Shown: positions 1-6,961, counted from the stretch's first letter. The stretch is 14,447 nt of DNA from JBFELO01 sp041552055 (GCA_041552055.1 JBFELO010000116.1:1-14447), one strand, 5' to 3'. Numbers and translations are program-made. Notes: a model not told the origin generated them from the letters alone.

Positions 1-37
1 CGGCCTCTCATTCGCGTCGACTGCCTGACACCCGAGG

Positions 38-212
38 CGCCCTCTCCCCGGCGCGCTTCCCGAGGGTCCCCCCGTTGACAATCTTGGGACCCGACGAACC
101 GCCCCACCCCGGTGGCGTTGCTCCCAACATTGTCAAAGACGGCACGCCCGCACGAGGCGCCGTCATCGGCCTGCCACTCGCTGCGACCAACCGACACCCA
201 AGGCAGTGTTTG
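38..212. repeat. Palindromic intergenic repeat, copy A
   Basis: This segment matches 3435-3611 over about 175 bp with scattered substitutions. Its core is a long hairpin. The outer arms are TTGACAATCTTGGG at 75-88 and CCCAACATTGTCAA at 123-136, complementary at 13 of 14 positions. Inside them a CCACC/GGTGG pair forms an inner stem. After the hairpin both copies continue with AGACGGCACGCCCGC and a diverged tail. It carries no ORF. It is probably a non-coding MITE- or REP-like element, or a conserved 3'-end RNA structure; two copies do not decide between these. Confidence 0.75.
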
Positions 213-343
213 CCGTTCCTTCCCTGGGCCCCCATGTCTTTGGTTCGCCTGAAAGCGCAGGGGATCGAACATCTGGCGTCAGGCACACGGAATCTGGGAC
301 CCGGGCGGGAGGGGGATCTGAGTCATTTGGGGCAGTGTTCTCC

Positions 344-420
344 CATCTGCGTTCATCCGCGTGATCTGCGGTTTCTCTTCCGGACGGGTGGGGGCTTCGT
401 GTCTTCGTGCCTTTGTGGTT
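344..420. repeat. Phrase-like dispersed repeat text
   Basis: Two internally repetitive phrases lie close together. At 344-375 the words CATCTGCG, TTCATCCGCG and TGATCTGCGG follow each other. At 395-420 the words CTTCGTGTCTTCGTGCC and TTTGTGGTT follow. I recall closely similar wording in intergenic regions of several environmental bacterial genomes, so I take it as a dispersed intergenic repeat. Within this window it occurs once. No protein is encoded by it. Confidence 0.45.
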
Positions 421-473
421 GGCCGTTCCTGGACACATCCTGCTCGAGGCGTCGACAGGTTCGGCTCTGCCGG

Positions 474-1697
474 CTACCTACTCAGTGCTTCCGCGCCCTG
501 CACAACCCTGCCGGGATAGGCGGCCACCGCCTCGTCGAGCACCCGCATGGCCCGGGTCAGGGTGACTGCGTCGTACATGAAGGCGATTCGGAGCTCGTCC
601 ACCCCGAGGCCGTCCGTGACGTAGAAGCCCTCGCCCGGCGCGAGGCAGACAGTCTCGCCCCCGTGCTCGAACTCCTTCAGTATCCACGCGGCGAAGTCCT
701 CGCAGCTGTCGATCGGAAGCCGGGTCATGGTGTAGAACGAGCCTTCGCTGCGGTGCGGCGTCACTCCGTCGATTCGCCCCAGACCCTCGTACACCGCATC
801 ACGGCGTTGCTGGTACTCGCCGCGCAGGCGTTCTGAGTAGGCTCGGCCCTCGGTCAGCAGCGGCACGACCATGAGCTGCTCGGCGGTCGCCACCGACAGT
901 CTCGCCTGGCACATCCGTAGCGCCACGTCGAGCACCTCCCGGTTGCTGGTGGCCAGGCATCCGATCCGCACTCCGCACGCGTTGAACCTCTTCGACACGC
1001 TGTCGACCACGATGATGCGGTCGGCGAGGTCGCCGAAGCGGGTGAACGACCGCACCGGGCCGCCGTCGAATACGAACTCCCGGTACACCTCGTCACAGAT
1101 TACGAACAAATCGGCCTCGACAGCGACCCGCGCCACCGCCTCCAGCTCCTCGTCGGTGTAGACGGTGCCGGTGGGGTTCGACGGGTTGCACAGCAGGATC
1201 GCCTTGGTGTTCGGCGTCAGCCGCGCGCGGAGCCTGTCGGCCGAGCCGAAGTGGTAGGCGTCCTCGACCCGCAGGGTGACCGGAACCATCTTCACGTCGG
1301 CCTGCACCGCGAAGCTCAGGTAGTTGGTGTAGCAGGGCTCGAAAACCAGCACCTCGCCGCCGGCGGCGGCCACAGTTCCGAGCGCGAAGGTGATGGCCTC
1401 GCTGGCGCCTGCAGTCACCAGGATCTGATCGGGCGCGAACGCCATGTCCCAGCTGTTGAAGAAGACGCTCCACGCCTCGCGCGCCCCGGGCAGTCCCTCG
1501 CTGGGGGCGTACGCGAGTCGGTTGAGCGGAAGCCCGTGCAGCGCGGCGATCATCTCGGGCGGAGTCGGCATGTCGGGCTGTCCGATGTTGAGGTAGATGA
1601 CGTTTGTCCCTCGCGCCTCGGCCTCTCGGGCGAGGGGGGCGAGCTTGCGTATCGGCGATGCCTGGAGCTGCTCCGACCTCCGCGACAGTGACGGCAT
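474..1697 (-). CDS. Class I PLP-dependent aminotransferase (aspartate/aromatic type)
   Basis: A fold-type I aminotransferase of 407 aa, the usual length for the AspB-like family, moving an amino group between an amino acid and a 2-oxo acid in the cytoplasm. The N-terminal LNIGQPD motif is at residues 36-42, and NPSNPTGT at 171-178 supplies the Asn that contacts PLP. CDEVY at 201-205 has the Asp that pairs with the pyridine nitrogen, and SVSKRFNACGVRIG has the Schiff-base Lys236. Arg370 in ELRIAF is the expected carboxylate-binding Arg. The start at 1697 is chosen because GGGAGGTGGAG lies directly upstream; an upstream in-frame start at 1754 would add 19 residues not typical of the family. The gene stands alone and is divergent from the membrane protein at 1829. 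The substrate cannot be read from sequence alone; aspartate, aromatic amino acids or methionine are all possible. Confidence 0.93.
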   Translation of the reverse strand: MPSLSRRSEQLQASPIRKLAPLAREAEARGTNVIYLNIGQPDMPTPPEMIAALHGLPLNRLAYAPSEGLPGAREAWSVFFNSWDMAFAPDQILVTAGASEAITFALGTVAAAGGEVLVFEPCYTNYLSFAVQADVKMVPVTLRVEDAYHFGSADRLRARLTPNTKAILLCNPSNPTGTVYTDEELEAVARVAVEADLFVICDEVYREFVFDGGPVRSFTRFGDLADRIIVVDSVSKRFNACGVRIGCLATSNREVLDVALRMCQARLSVATAEQLMVVPLLTEGRAYSERLRGEYQQRRDAVYEGLGRIDGVTPHRSEGSFYTMTRLPIDSCEDFAAWILKEFEHGGETVCLAPGEGFYVTDGLGVDELRIAFMYDAVTLTRAMRVLDEAVAAYPGRVVQGAEALSR

Positions 1698-1828
1698 CTC
1701 CACCTCCCGGACCGGACGGCGCCGATCGCACCGATTGTAGATGATCCCCACCACCGGACGGTACGTACGAGGTGCAGACAGGTTTCCGGCGGTGCGCGTA
1801 CAATGTGCGGCGCAGCTCAGGAGTAGCC
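1698..1828. promoter_or_regulatory. Divergent promoter region with mirrored TACAAT boxes
   Basis: On the plus strand CAGACA (1775-1780) and TACAAT (1799-1804) are 18 bp apart. They are followed by an AGGAG ribosome binding site (1819-1823) and the ATG at 1829. On the minus strand another TACAAT occupies 1739-1734, placing transcription start about 30 bp ahead of the aminotransferase ATG; its -35 box is not clear. ACCGGACGG occurs twice, at 1711-1719 and 1753-1761, with 42 bp between starts (about four helical turns). An 8-bp palindrome GTACGTAC lies at 1761-1768. The repeats could be operator half-sites, but this is inference. Confidence 0.5.
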
Positions 1829-3304
1829 ATGTCGAGACTGAGGACCTACCTGAAGAAGTATCGCGACCTCGACCGACGATCCAAGCTCCAGTTTGCCTGG
1901 GACGTGTTCATGGTGTGGGTCGCCCTGGTCAACCTGCACCTGATCCTGTTCGACCTGACCTACCTGTGGCTGCGGCCGACCTACTACCGATTCATTCCGG
2001 TGGTAACCAGGATCTACGACCCGGTCAAGGGCATCGAGCCGCACCCCCTTACCCAGGCGTACCTCGACGAGATCGACGCGACCCGGGCGCTGGTGCTGGA
2101 GGACCCCTGGTCCCCGAAGGTCTCGCAGCACGTCGAGGAGCTGCGCACACTTTCTTTTCGGATTCTCACGGAGAACCCGTTCGAGCGGTCGGGGCAAACG
2201 CATATCTTCGATCGCCTGAAGCAGGCGGTCGCAGAGACTACCGGGATGGACAGCCACCAGCTCGAGCGGCGTGAGAATGTCGAGGTCGCCGTCGAGCGGT
2301 TGTGGCCTGACGATCCGAACGCGCTTCGGGTGCGCCTCGAGGAGGACCACCCGAAGGTCCACCGCGCGCTCGACGTCAACTACTACCGCGAGTTCAATCG
2401 AAGAGGCCGGCTCACCGATTGGTTCTGGCTGATCGACCTGCCGTTCCTGACCCTGTTCTGGGTCGAGTTCCTGGTTCGCTGGTACCTCGCCCTCAAACGG
2501 AAGACCTACGCCAAGTGGTTCTTCTTCCCGATGTTCAACTGGTACGACGTGCTCGGCCTGATCCCGGTGATGGCGTTCCGGCCGTTCCGCCTGCTCCGCG
2601 CGGTCTCCATGTACATGCGCCTGCGGCGCTCAGAGCTCTCGGACGTGGGCGACGACATCATCAGTCGGACCATCGCCTACTTCTCCAACGTCATCACCGA
2701 GGAGGTGTCGGACCGGGTGGCGATCAGGATCCTGGGCGAGCTGCACGAGGAGATCCTCGACGGCACCCACACCAGGATCGCGCGCGCGACGGTCGAGCCA
2801 CGACGTGCGGAGATCGAGCGCGTGCTGGTGAACCAGATCCGCCAGGCGATCGCCAACGAGAAGACACTCGCCCAGCTCCGAACGTTGCTCCAGCTCAATA
2901 TCGACAACGCAGCCGACAGCTCCGAGGCCCTGCACTGGGTACCGTTACCCAAGTTCGTCCTCAAGCCGCTCGTGAACTTCACCGGCGAGGTGATCGTCGA
3001 CACCACCCTGGAGACGATCGCCACCACGCTGGAGTCCGAGGAGGGGCAGGAGGCGGTCGAACAGCTCGCCTCTGCCGCGTTCGACGACCTGTTCTACGGT
3101 CCTGGCCTGGTGGAGATCGAGAGCCTGGTCAAGGAGATCAGCCTCAACGTGATCGACCACATGAAGAACGTGGTGGCGATCAAGAAGTGGACCCTGGGTG
3201 ACGACGCACCCACCGGTTATCAGCCAGACGAGGAGATCGCGCTGCTGCCGGAAGAAGCGGAAGAGCGTTCAGACGCGGAGGAGAAAGCAGAGTCCGACGC
3301 CTGA
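1829..3304 (+). CDS. Uncharacterised membrane protein with voltage-sensor-like segment
   Basis: A 491-aa protein whose start at ATG 1829 has AGGAG at 1819-1823. The predicted order is: a basic N-terminus; TM1 at about 22-46; the phrase YDPVKGIEPH (63-72); a polar region to about 195; TM2 about 198-222 (FWLIDLPFLTLFWVEFLVRW); TM3 about 229-250. Then comes an arginine-rich helix about 251-267 (FRPFRLLRAVSMYMRLRR), a long charged helical C-terminal half, and an acidic tail. WYD..GLIPV followed by RLLR resembles S3-S4 of voltage-sensing domains. No TVGYG-like selectivity filter or pore helix pair is visible. I recall similar uncharacterised proteins in cyanobacteria and proteobacteria, sometimes labelled ion transporter. 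The gene is monocistronic and converges on fetB. The coding call is firm; ion sensing or transport is only an inference. Confidence 0.85.
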   Translation: MSRLRTYLKKYRDLDRRSKLQFAWDVFMVWVALVNLHLILFDLTYLWLRPTYYRFIPVVTRIYDPVKGIEPHPLTQAYLDEIDATRALVLEDPWSPKVSQHVEELRTLSFRILTENPFERSGQTHIFDRLKQAVAETTGMDSHQLERRENVEVAVERLWPDDPNALRVRLEEDHPKVHRALDVNYYREFNRRGRLTDWFWLIDLPFLTLFWVEFLVRWYLALKRKTYAKWFFFPMFNWYDVLGLIPVMAFRPFRLLRAVSMYMRLRRSELSDVGDDIISRTIAYFSNVITEEVSDRVAIRILGELHEEILDGTHTRIARATVEPRRAEIERVLVNQIRQAIANEKTLAQLRTLLQLNIDNAADSSEALHWVPLPKFVLKPLVNFTGEVIVDTTLETIATTLESEEGQEAVEQLASAAFDDLFYGPGLVEIESLVKEISLNVIDHMKNVVAIKKWTLGDDAPTGYQPDEEIALLPEEAEERSDAEEKAESDA

Positions 3305-3326
3305 GCCCCCACCCACCGATCGTTAT

Positions 3327-3353
3327 GAGCTATACGCCATGCGCTATAAGCTC
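3327..3353 (+). terminator. Bulged hairpin after the membrane protein gene (possible terminator)
   Basis: GAGCTATACGC (3327-3337), loop CAT, and GCGCTATAAGCTC (3341-3353) form an 11-bp stem with two single-base bulges, 22 bp after the stop codon. No long T run follows, only TTCC, so intrinsic termination is uncertain. The phrase also resembles the AGCTATACGC-type wording of dispersed intergenic repeats. From here to 3434 I see only a short CTTCGT triplication (3403-3418) and no gene. Confidence 0.3.
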
Positions 3354-3434
3354 TTCCGCCCGCACGGATTCCAGATCTGAGATGCCAGATCCCTCCCCCG
3401 CTCTTCGTCTTCGTCTTCACCCTCACTGCCGACC

Positions 3435-3611
3435 CGCCCTCTCCTCAGCGCGCTCCCCGAGGTTGCCCCCTTTGACAATGTTGGGGCCCGGCGAACCGTG
3501 CCACCCGGTGGCGTTGTTCCCGACATTGTCAGAGACGGCACGCCCGCGCGAGGTGCTGTCGTCTGCCTTCTACTCGCATCTACCATCCGACACCCGAGGC
3601 TGTCTTTACCC
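3435..3611. repeat. Palindromic intergenic repeat, copy B
   Basis: Second copy of the repeat at 38-212, same orientation. Outer arms are TTGACAATGTTGGG (3472-3485) and CCCGACATTGTCA (3519-3531). The inner stem GCCACC/GGTGGC has a one-base loop, and an AAC/GTT pair lies between the stems. Relative to copy A the stem bases differ but the fold is kept, and the flanks (CGCCCTCTCC before, AGACGGCACGCCCGC after) are shared. It ends about 12 bp from the fetB stop and lies between two convergent genes, so it would be in the 3' region of both transcripts. Confidence 0.78.
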
Positions 3612-3622
3612 AACCCCTCGAC

Positions 3623-4429
3623 TCAGCCGGCCGACTTCTCCCGGAGCTTGTCCAGGCGGAGGGTTCCGTCCGCGCCGACGAACCGACGGCCCGCAATCAC
3701 CGCCGACGCCATCGCCCCGAACGAGCTGGCGGCGGCGATCATGAACATCACCACGATCTGATACGCCACCGCCTGCAACGGCGGCGAACCGGCCAGGATC
3801 TGACCGGTCATCATGCCCGGAAGGGCGACGATACCCGCGGCAGCCATGGAGTTCATGATCGGGATCATGCCGGTCCGCACCGCTGCCCGTAGTGGGGGCG
3901 TCAGCGCCTCGCGCCTGGTCGCGCCGTACGCGATGTACAGCTCGACCTCGGCAGACCTCACCGCGAGGTGCTCGAGGAAACGGTCGAGAGAGATCGCGAT
4001 CCCGGTCAGCGAGTTGCCCAGGATCATCCCGATCAGCGGGATCACGTACTGCGGGTGGTACCACGGCTCGACCCCGACCACGACCTGGGTGACGATGCTG
4101 CCGACGATCAGGCACGAACCGGCGATGGCGAGCCAGGCGTCTGCACCGATACCGCGATAGCCGCGGCTGGCGCGCGCCACCGCCTCGCGTGCCGCGAAAA
4201 CGGTCATCACGAGAACCAGGCCCACGACCAGCCATGGGTTCCGGAGCGCGAACACCCGCTCGAGGATGAGCCCCACCAGCCCGAGCTGGATCACGGTGCG
4301 CAGGGCGGCAATCGCGAGCCGCTTTTCGAGGCTCAGACGCAGCAGGAGAGAGATCGCCCCCGCGATCGCCACCAGCCCGGTGGCGACCGCCAGCTGCACG
4401 GGCCCGAGGGCGATCAGCTCGCCGTTCAC
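3623..4429 (-). CDS. fetB: FetB/YbbM-type ABC exporter permease (UPF0014)
   Basis: A 268-aa integral membrane protein, close to the E. coli FetB length, with about seven hydrophobic segments. Family landmarks are the RLAIAALRTVIQLGLVG segment (about 37-53) and PLIGMILGNSLTGIAISLDR (131-150). The coupling-loop-like ELYIAYGATRREA is at 163-175, and MAAAGIVALPGMMTGQILAG at 195-214. The start is a GTG at 4429 with GGAGG four bases upstream; it overlaps the stop of the ATPase gene by 4 bp (GTGA), indicating translational coupling. An in-frame extension further upstream would lie wholly inside the ATPase gene and is not used. By homology to FetAB it should form the channel of an exporter linked to iron homeostasis and oxidative-stress resistance in E. 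coli. The substrate here is not shown by sequence. Confidence 0.9.
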   Translation of the reverse strand: MNGELIALGPVQLAVATGLVAIAGAISLLLRLSLEKRLAIAALRTVIQLGLVGLILERVFALRNPWLVVGLVLVMTVFAAREAVARASRGYRGIGADAWLAIAGSCLIVGSIVTQVVVGVEPWYHPQYVIPLIGMILGNSLTGIAISLDRFLEHLAVRSAEVELYIAYGATRREALTPPLRAAVRTGMIPIMNSMAAAGIVALPGMMTGQILAGSPPLQAVAYQIVVMFMIAAASSFGAMASAVIAGRRFVGADGTLRLDKLREKSAG

Positions 4430-5100
4430 ACAACCTCCAGCCGACCGTCTTCCAGGCGGATCCTGGCGTCGGCGCGCGCGCCGAGCTCGCGGTGGTGGAG
4501 CACGGCGAGGAGCGCGTGGCCCGGACGGTGTGCGAATCCCAGCAGCAGCTCGAAGCAGGTGGCCGCCGCGTCGGCGTCGAGCCCGGAGAGCGGCTCGTCG
4601 GCCACCAGCACGGCCGGGTCCCACAGCAGCCCTCGGACCACGGCGAGCCGGTGTCGCTCCCCGCCGGACAGGGTCGAGACATCCCGGTCCACAGGAATCT
4701 CCAAACCGACCTCATCCATCAGGGGCCGAGCCCGATCGACGTCGAACCTGCGTTTCCCCGCGCAACGGAACCGGTACGGGAACTCGAGGTTGTGGCGCAC
4801 AGAGCCCGGCAGCATCGGCGCGTCCTGCGCCGCCAGGGTGACCCGCGTGCGCCACACCGGCAGTGACTCCCCCTGGAACGTTTCTCCCTTCAGGGTGCGG
4901 GCGGCAGCGCCACCACCCGAGCTTGCCGGGTCGCCCGTCAGGCCGGTCACGTGCCGCAGCAGCGTGCTCTTGCCGCTGCCGGAGGGACCGTCCAGCACGA
5001 TCGCCGTCGCGGTGGGCAGTCGCACCACCGCATCGGAGAACAGCAATCGCCCCTCCCCGTCGCGGGCCGAGAACGGTCCGGCCTCGAGCAGCGGTTCCAT
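4426..5100 (-). CDS. fetA: FetA/YbbL-type ABC transporter ATPase
   Basis: A 224-aa ABC ATPase, matching the FetA length. Walker A GPSGSGKST is at 38-46, the Q-loop Gln92 in TLAAQDAPMLPGSVRHNL, the signature LSGGE at 144-148, Walker B VLVADEP at 164-170 with catalytic Glu169, and the D-loop SGLD at 172-175. His202 or His203 is the switch histidine. The AQDAPMLPGSVRHNLEFPY stretch is more FetA-like than generic. It is upstream of and coupled to fetB and would power the permease from the cytoplasmic side. ATG 5100 is preferred to an upstream TTG at 5160 because it gives the family length. No clear Shine-Dalgarno precedes it, so start confidence is moderate. No dedicated regulator gene lies nearby. 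Confidence 0.92.
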   Translation of the reverse strand: MEPLLEAGPFSARDGEGRLLFSDAVVRLPTATAIVLDGPSGSGKSTLLRHVTGLTGDPASSGGGAAARTLKGETFQGESLPVWRTRVTLAAQDAPMLPGSVRHNLEFPYRFRCAGKRRFDVDRARPLMDEVGLEIPVDRDVSTLSGGERHRLAVVRGLLWDPAVLVADEPLSGLDADAAATCFELLLGFAHRPGHALLAVLHHRELGARADARIRLEDGRLEVV

Positions 5101-5156
5101 AAGAGAAGTGTAGCGTTCGCAGTGCGCATCGATTTCACGACCGTGGCGACTCCACC

Positions 5157-5245
5157 GCAAAATGCGGCGCAGGGTCTCGAACTTGTCTCTGGCATAAATA
5201 GAACGTAAAATAGCTCAATGACGAGATCGCTGCGCCGCATTTTGC
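5157..5245. repeat. 16-bp perfect inverted repeat straddling the dinB start
   Basis: GCAAAATGCGGCGCAG at 5157-5172 is the exact reverse complement of CTGCGCCGCATTTTGC at 5230-5245; the loop is 57 bp. A TCTCG/CGAGA match just inside extends the pairing imperfectly. The right arm is dinB coding sequence (codons 5-10). The left arm is upstream of the dinB promoter and would be in the 5' leader of a fetA transcript if that starts near here. Confidence 0.8.
5183..5211 (+). promoter_or_regulatory. Predicted dinB promoter, probably giving a leaderless mRNA
   Basis: TTGTCT (5183-5188) and TAAAAT (5206-5211) are separated by exactly 17 bp and match the sigma-70 consensus at four and five of six positions. 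The transcription start expected about 7 bp after the -10 box coincides with the A of the dinB ATG at 5218. No Shine-Dalgarno is present between them, which fits a leaderless transcript. I could not identify a convincing LexA box. Confidence 0.5.
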
Positions 5246-6297
5246 ACTGCGACATGGACTGTTTCTACGCTGCGGTGCACGTGCGCGACGATCCGGCGCT
5301 CAGGGGTCGTCCGGTGGTGGTCGGCGGCGACCCGGCGGGGCGTGGGGTGGTTGCGGCGGCGAGCTACGAGGCGCGCCGCCACGGAATCCACTCGGCGATG
5401 CCCGCGGCTCAGGCACGACGACTCTGTCCGGAAGTGGTGTTCCTCAGGCCGGACTTCGCCCGCTACAGGGCCGAATCCGAGGCGATCTTCGCCATCTATC
5501 GGGAGTTCACCCCGATGATCGAGCCGATGTCCCTCGACGAGGCGTACCTGGACGTCGGCCAGTATCTCGACGACTTCGGCAGCGCCACCGAGATCGCCCG
5601 GGAGATCCGGCGGCGGGTGCGGCGCCAACGGCGGCTCACCGTGAGCGTAGGTGTCGCCCCCAACAAGCTCGTCGCCAAGATCGCGTCCGATTTCGACAAG
5701 CCCGACGGGCTCACGGTGGTACGGCCGTCCGAGGTCGCCGATTTCCTCGCCCCGCTGCCGGTACGGCGACTGCACGGCATCGGCCCCTCGACCGAGCAGT
5801 CGCTGAAGGCACTGGGCGTGACCACGGTGTCCGAGCTGCGGGAGGTCTCGCTCGATCGCATGTTGGATCGGTTCGGCCACTGGGGCCGCGCGATGTGGCG
5901 CGCCGCGCGGGGACTCGACGACCGTCCGGTCGAATGCCACCACCCGCGCAAGAGCCTGAGCACGGAGCGGACCTTCGCGAACGACGTGGGCGACCTCGCC
6001 ACCATGGACGAGATCCTCGCCGAGATGTCCGGCGAGGTCGCGAACAGCCTCGACCGCAGACGACTGGCCGCGTACACGGTCTTCGTCAAGGTGCGCTACC
6101 CCGACTTCACGACCCTGACCCGGTCGCACACATTCGCCACGCCGGCGTCGTCGTCGGCAACGATCTCGGAGTGCGCCCGCCAATTGCTGCGGCGGACCGA
6201 GGCGGCGCGACGTTCGGTGCGGCTGCTCGGCGTCGGCACCAGCAGTCTGGTGTCGACGCGGGTCGAGCAGCTGCCGTTGTTCGAGTTCGTGCCGTGA
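5218..6297 (+). CDS. dinB: DNA polymerase IV (Y-family translesion polymerase)
   Basis: A 359-aa Y-family polymerase that extends past damaged or misaligned template bases, typical DinB length. The palm has CDMDCFYA (11-18), giving catalytic Asp12 and steric-gate Tyr17, and SLDEAYLD (105-112) with catalytic Asp107 and Glu108. SVGVAPNKLVAKIASDFDKP (143-162) is the classic DinB block. The LHGIGPSTEQSLKALG helix-hairpin-helix thumb is at about 185-200, and the little-finger domain includes KSLSTERTF. It ends in QLPLF (351-355), a canonical beta-clamp binding pentapeptide, so the C-terminus is intact. The gene is divergent from fetA with 117 bp between starts. A stem ATGCG-TT-CGCAT at 6316-6327 follows the stop but lacks a T run. 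Confidence 0.97.
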   Translation: MTRSLRRILHCDMDCFYAAVHVRDDPALRGRPVVVGGDPAGRGVVAAASYEARRHGIHSAMPAAQARRLCPEVVFLRPDFARYRAESEAIFAIYREFTPMIEPMSLDEAYLDVGQYLDDFGSATEIAREIRRRVRRQRRLTVSVGVAPNKLVAKIASDFDKPDGLTVVRPSEVADFLAPLPVRRLHGIGPSTEQSLKALGVTTVSELREVSLDRMLDRFGHWGRAMWRAARGLDDRPVECHHPRKSLSTERTFANDVGDLATMDEILAEMSGEVANSLDRRRLAAYTVFVKVRYPDFTTLTRSHTFATPASSSATISECARQLLRRTEAARRSVRLLGVGTSSLVSTRVEQLPLFEFVP

Positions 6298-6433
6298 ACG
6301 TCTCCGGTGGGAATGATGCGTTCGCATTCTCCGTGACAGGGACGAGCCTCCAGGTCGCTACGATCTCGATGATTGGCCGGGGCGTGTGTTTCGCCAGGGT
6401 TCGGTGGACGTCGACCCGTGTACCCTGGCAGAC

Positions 6434-6961
6434 ATGGCAAATCAAAGGCTGACGGCGGCCCGGGCTTCTCGAACGGCCCGTCGGTGGTTGTGGCTCACCG
6501 CCGCTTTCGCCGCCGTCTTCTGCGCCGGCATCCTGCTGGCTCCCTTCCTCCAGGCTGACGGCTGCCAGTTCGGGAGCTTGCTGCGGTTGGCCTACGGGCC
6601 GGCCTGCCATCAGCAGGCCGACCGTTGTCTGGACTTCGGGTTCGGCTCGCTCGCGGTCTGCGCCCGCTGCACCGGGCTGTACGCGGGCGGCCTGATCGGG
6701 CTGCTCTGGGCGGCGGCGACCGGCGTGATCGTCCGGCCGAGGCCACGTTGGCTCCTGGTCGCGATCGTAGCCAACGTGATCGATGTCGCCGCCGGCATCG
6801 TTGGGCTCTCCGGCCTGCCCAACTGGCCGCGGTTCGCGATCGCACTTCCGCTCGGCGTGCTGTGCGGGCTGTACCTCGCCGCCGGCATCGTCGACACCGT
6901 CGACCGCGGTCGACTCGGGCCGGCGCCGCCCGCCGAGACGCCGTACGATCCCGTACAATAG
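6434..6961 (+). CDS. DUF2085 family membrane protein
   Basis: A 175-aa membrane protein of unknown function. TM1 is at about 18-39. It is followed by the family signature: CHQ (58-60), RC (64-65), and VCARCTGLYAGG with the pair Cys76/Cys79. Two or three further hydrophobic helices lie at about 84-100, 106-126 and 134-154. The Cys/His cluster could bind a metal or be redox active, but neither is established. ATG 6434 is preferred; an in-frame GTG at 6386 would add 16 residues with no hydrophobic or conserved content. No strong ribosome binding site precedes either. The stop is 24 bp from the next start, so it is probably co-transcribed with the gene at 6986. Confidence 0.88.
   Translation: MANQRLTAARASRTARRWLWLTAAFAAVFCAGILLAPFLQADGCQFGSLLRLAYGPACHQQADRCLDFGFGSLAVCARCTGLYAGGLIGLLWAAATGVIVRPRPRWLLVAIVANVIDVAAGIVGLSGLPNWPRFAIALPLGVLCGLYLAAGIVDTVDRGRLGPAPPAETPYDPVQ

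Larger units (their letters stand above)
1..473. other. Gene-free intergenic region 3' of the aminotransferase gene
   Basis: I see no credible gene here. Open frames that cross it run antisense into the aminotransferase gene and lack a ribosome binding site or recognisable product. The stretch holds copy A of a palindromic repeat (38-212) and two phrase-like dispersed repeats (344-375 and 395-420). It lies downstream of the aminotransferase stop codon at 474-476. The left edge is cut by the window, so the neighbouring gene on that side is unknown. Confidence 0.7.

Noticed and set aside
75..836. Long plus-strand open frame through the left intergenic region
   Set aside because: It runs antisense through the 3' end of the aminotransferase gene, has no ribosome binding site or recognisable domain, and its first half is the palindromic repeat.
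3403..3418. CTTCGT triplication as a microsatellite
   Set aside because: Under three full units and in the middle of repeat-like intergenic text; nothing suggests a function.
3968..5113. 381-codon plus-strand open frame
   Set aside because: It is antisense to both fetB and fetA, whose motifs are complete on the other strand.
5107..5137. Leaderless promoter for fetA (TACACT at 5112-5107 on the minus strand)
   Set aside because: No acceptable -35 box lies at 16-18 bp, so the -10-like hexamer alone is not enough.
5173..5217. LexA box upstream of dinB
   Set aside because: GAAC occurs twice (5179-5182 and 5201-5204), but neither GAAC-N4-GTTC nor GTTC-N7-GTTC spacing is present.
5215..6327. 370-codon minus-strand open frame
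   Set aside because: It is antisense to the whole of dinB, which has every catalytic motif.
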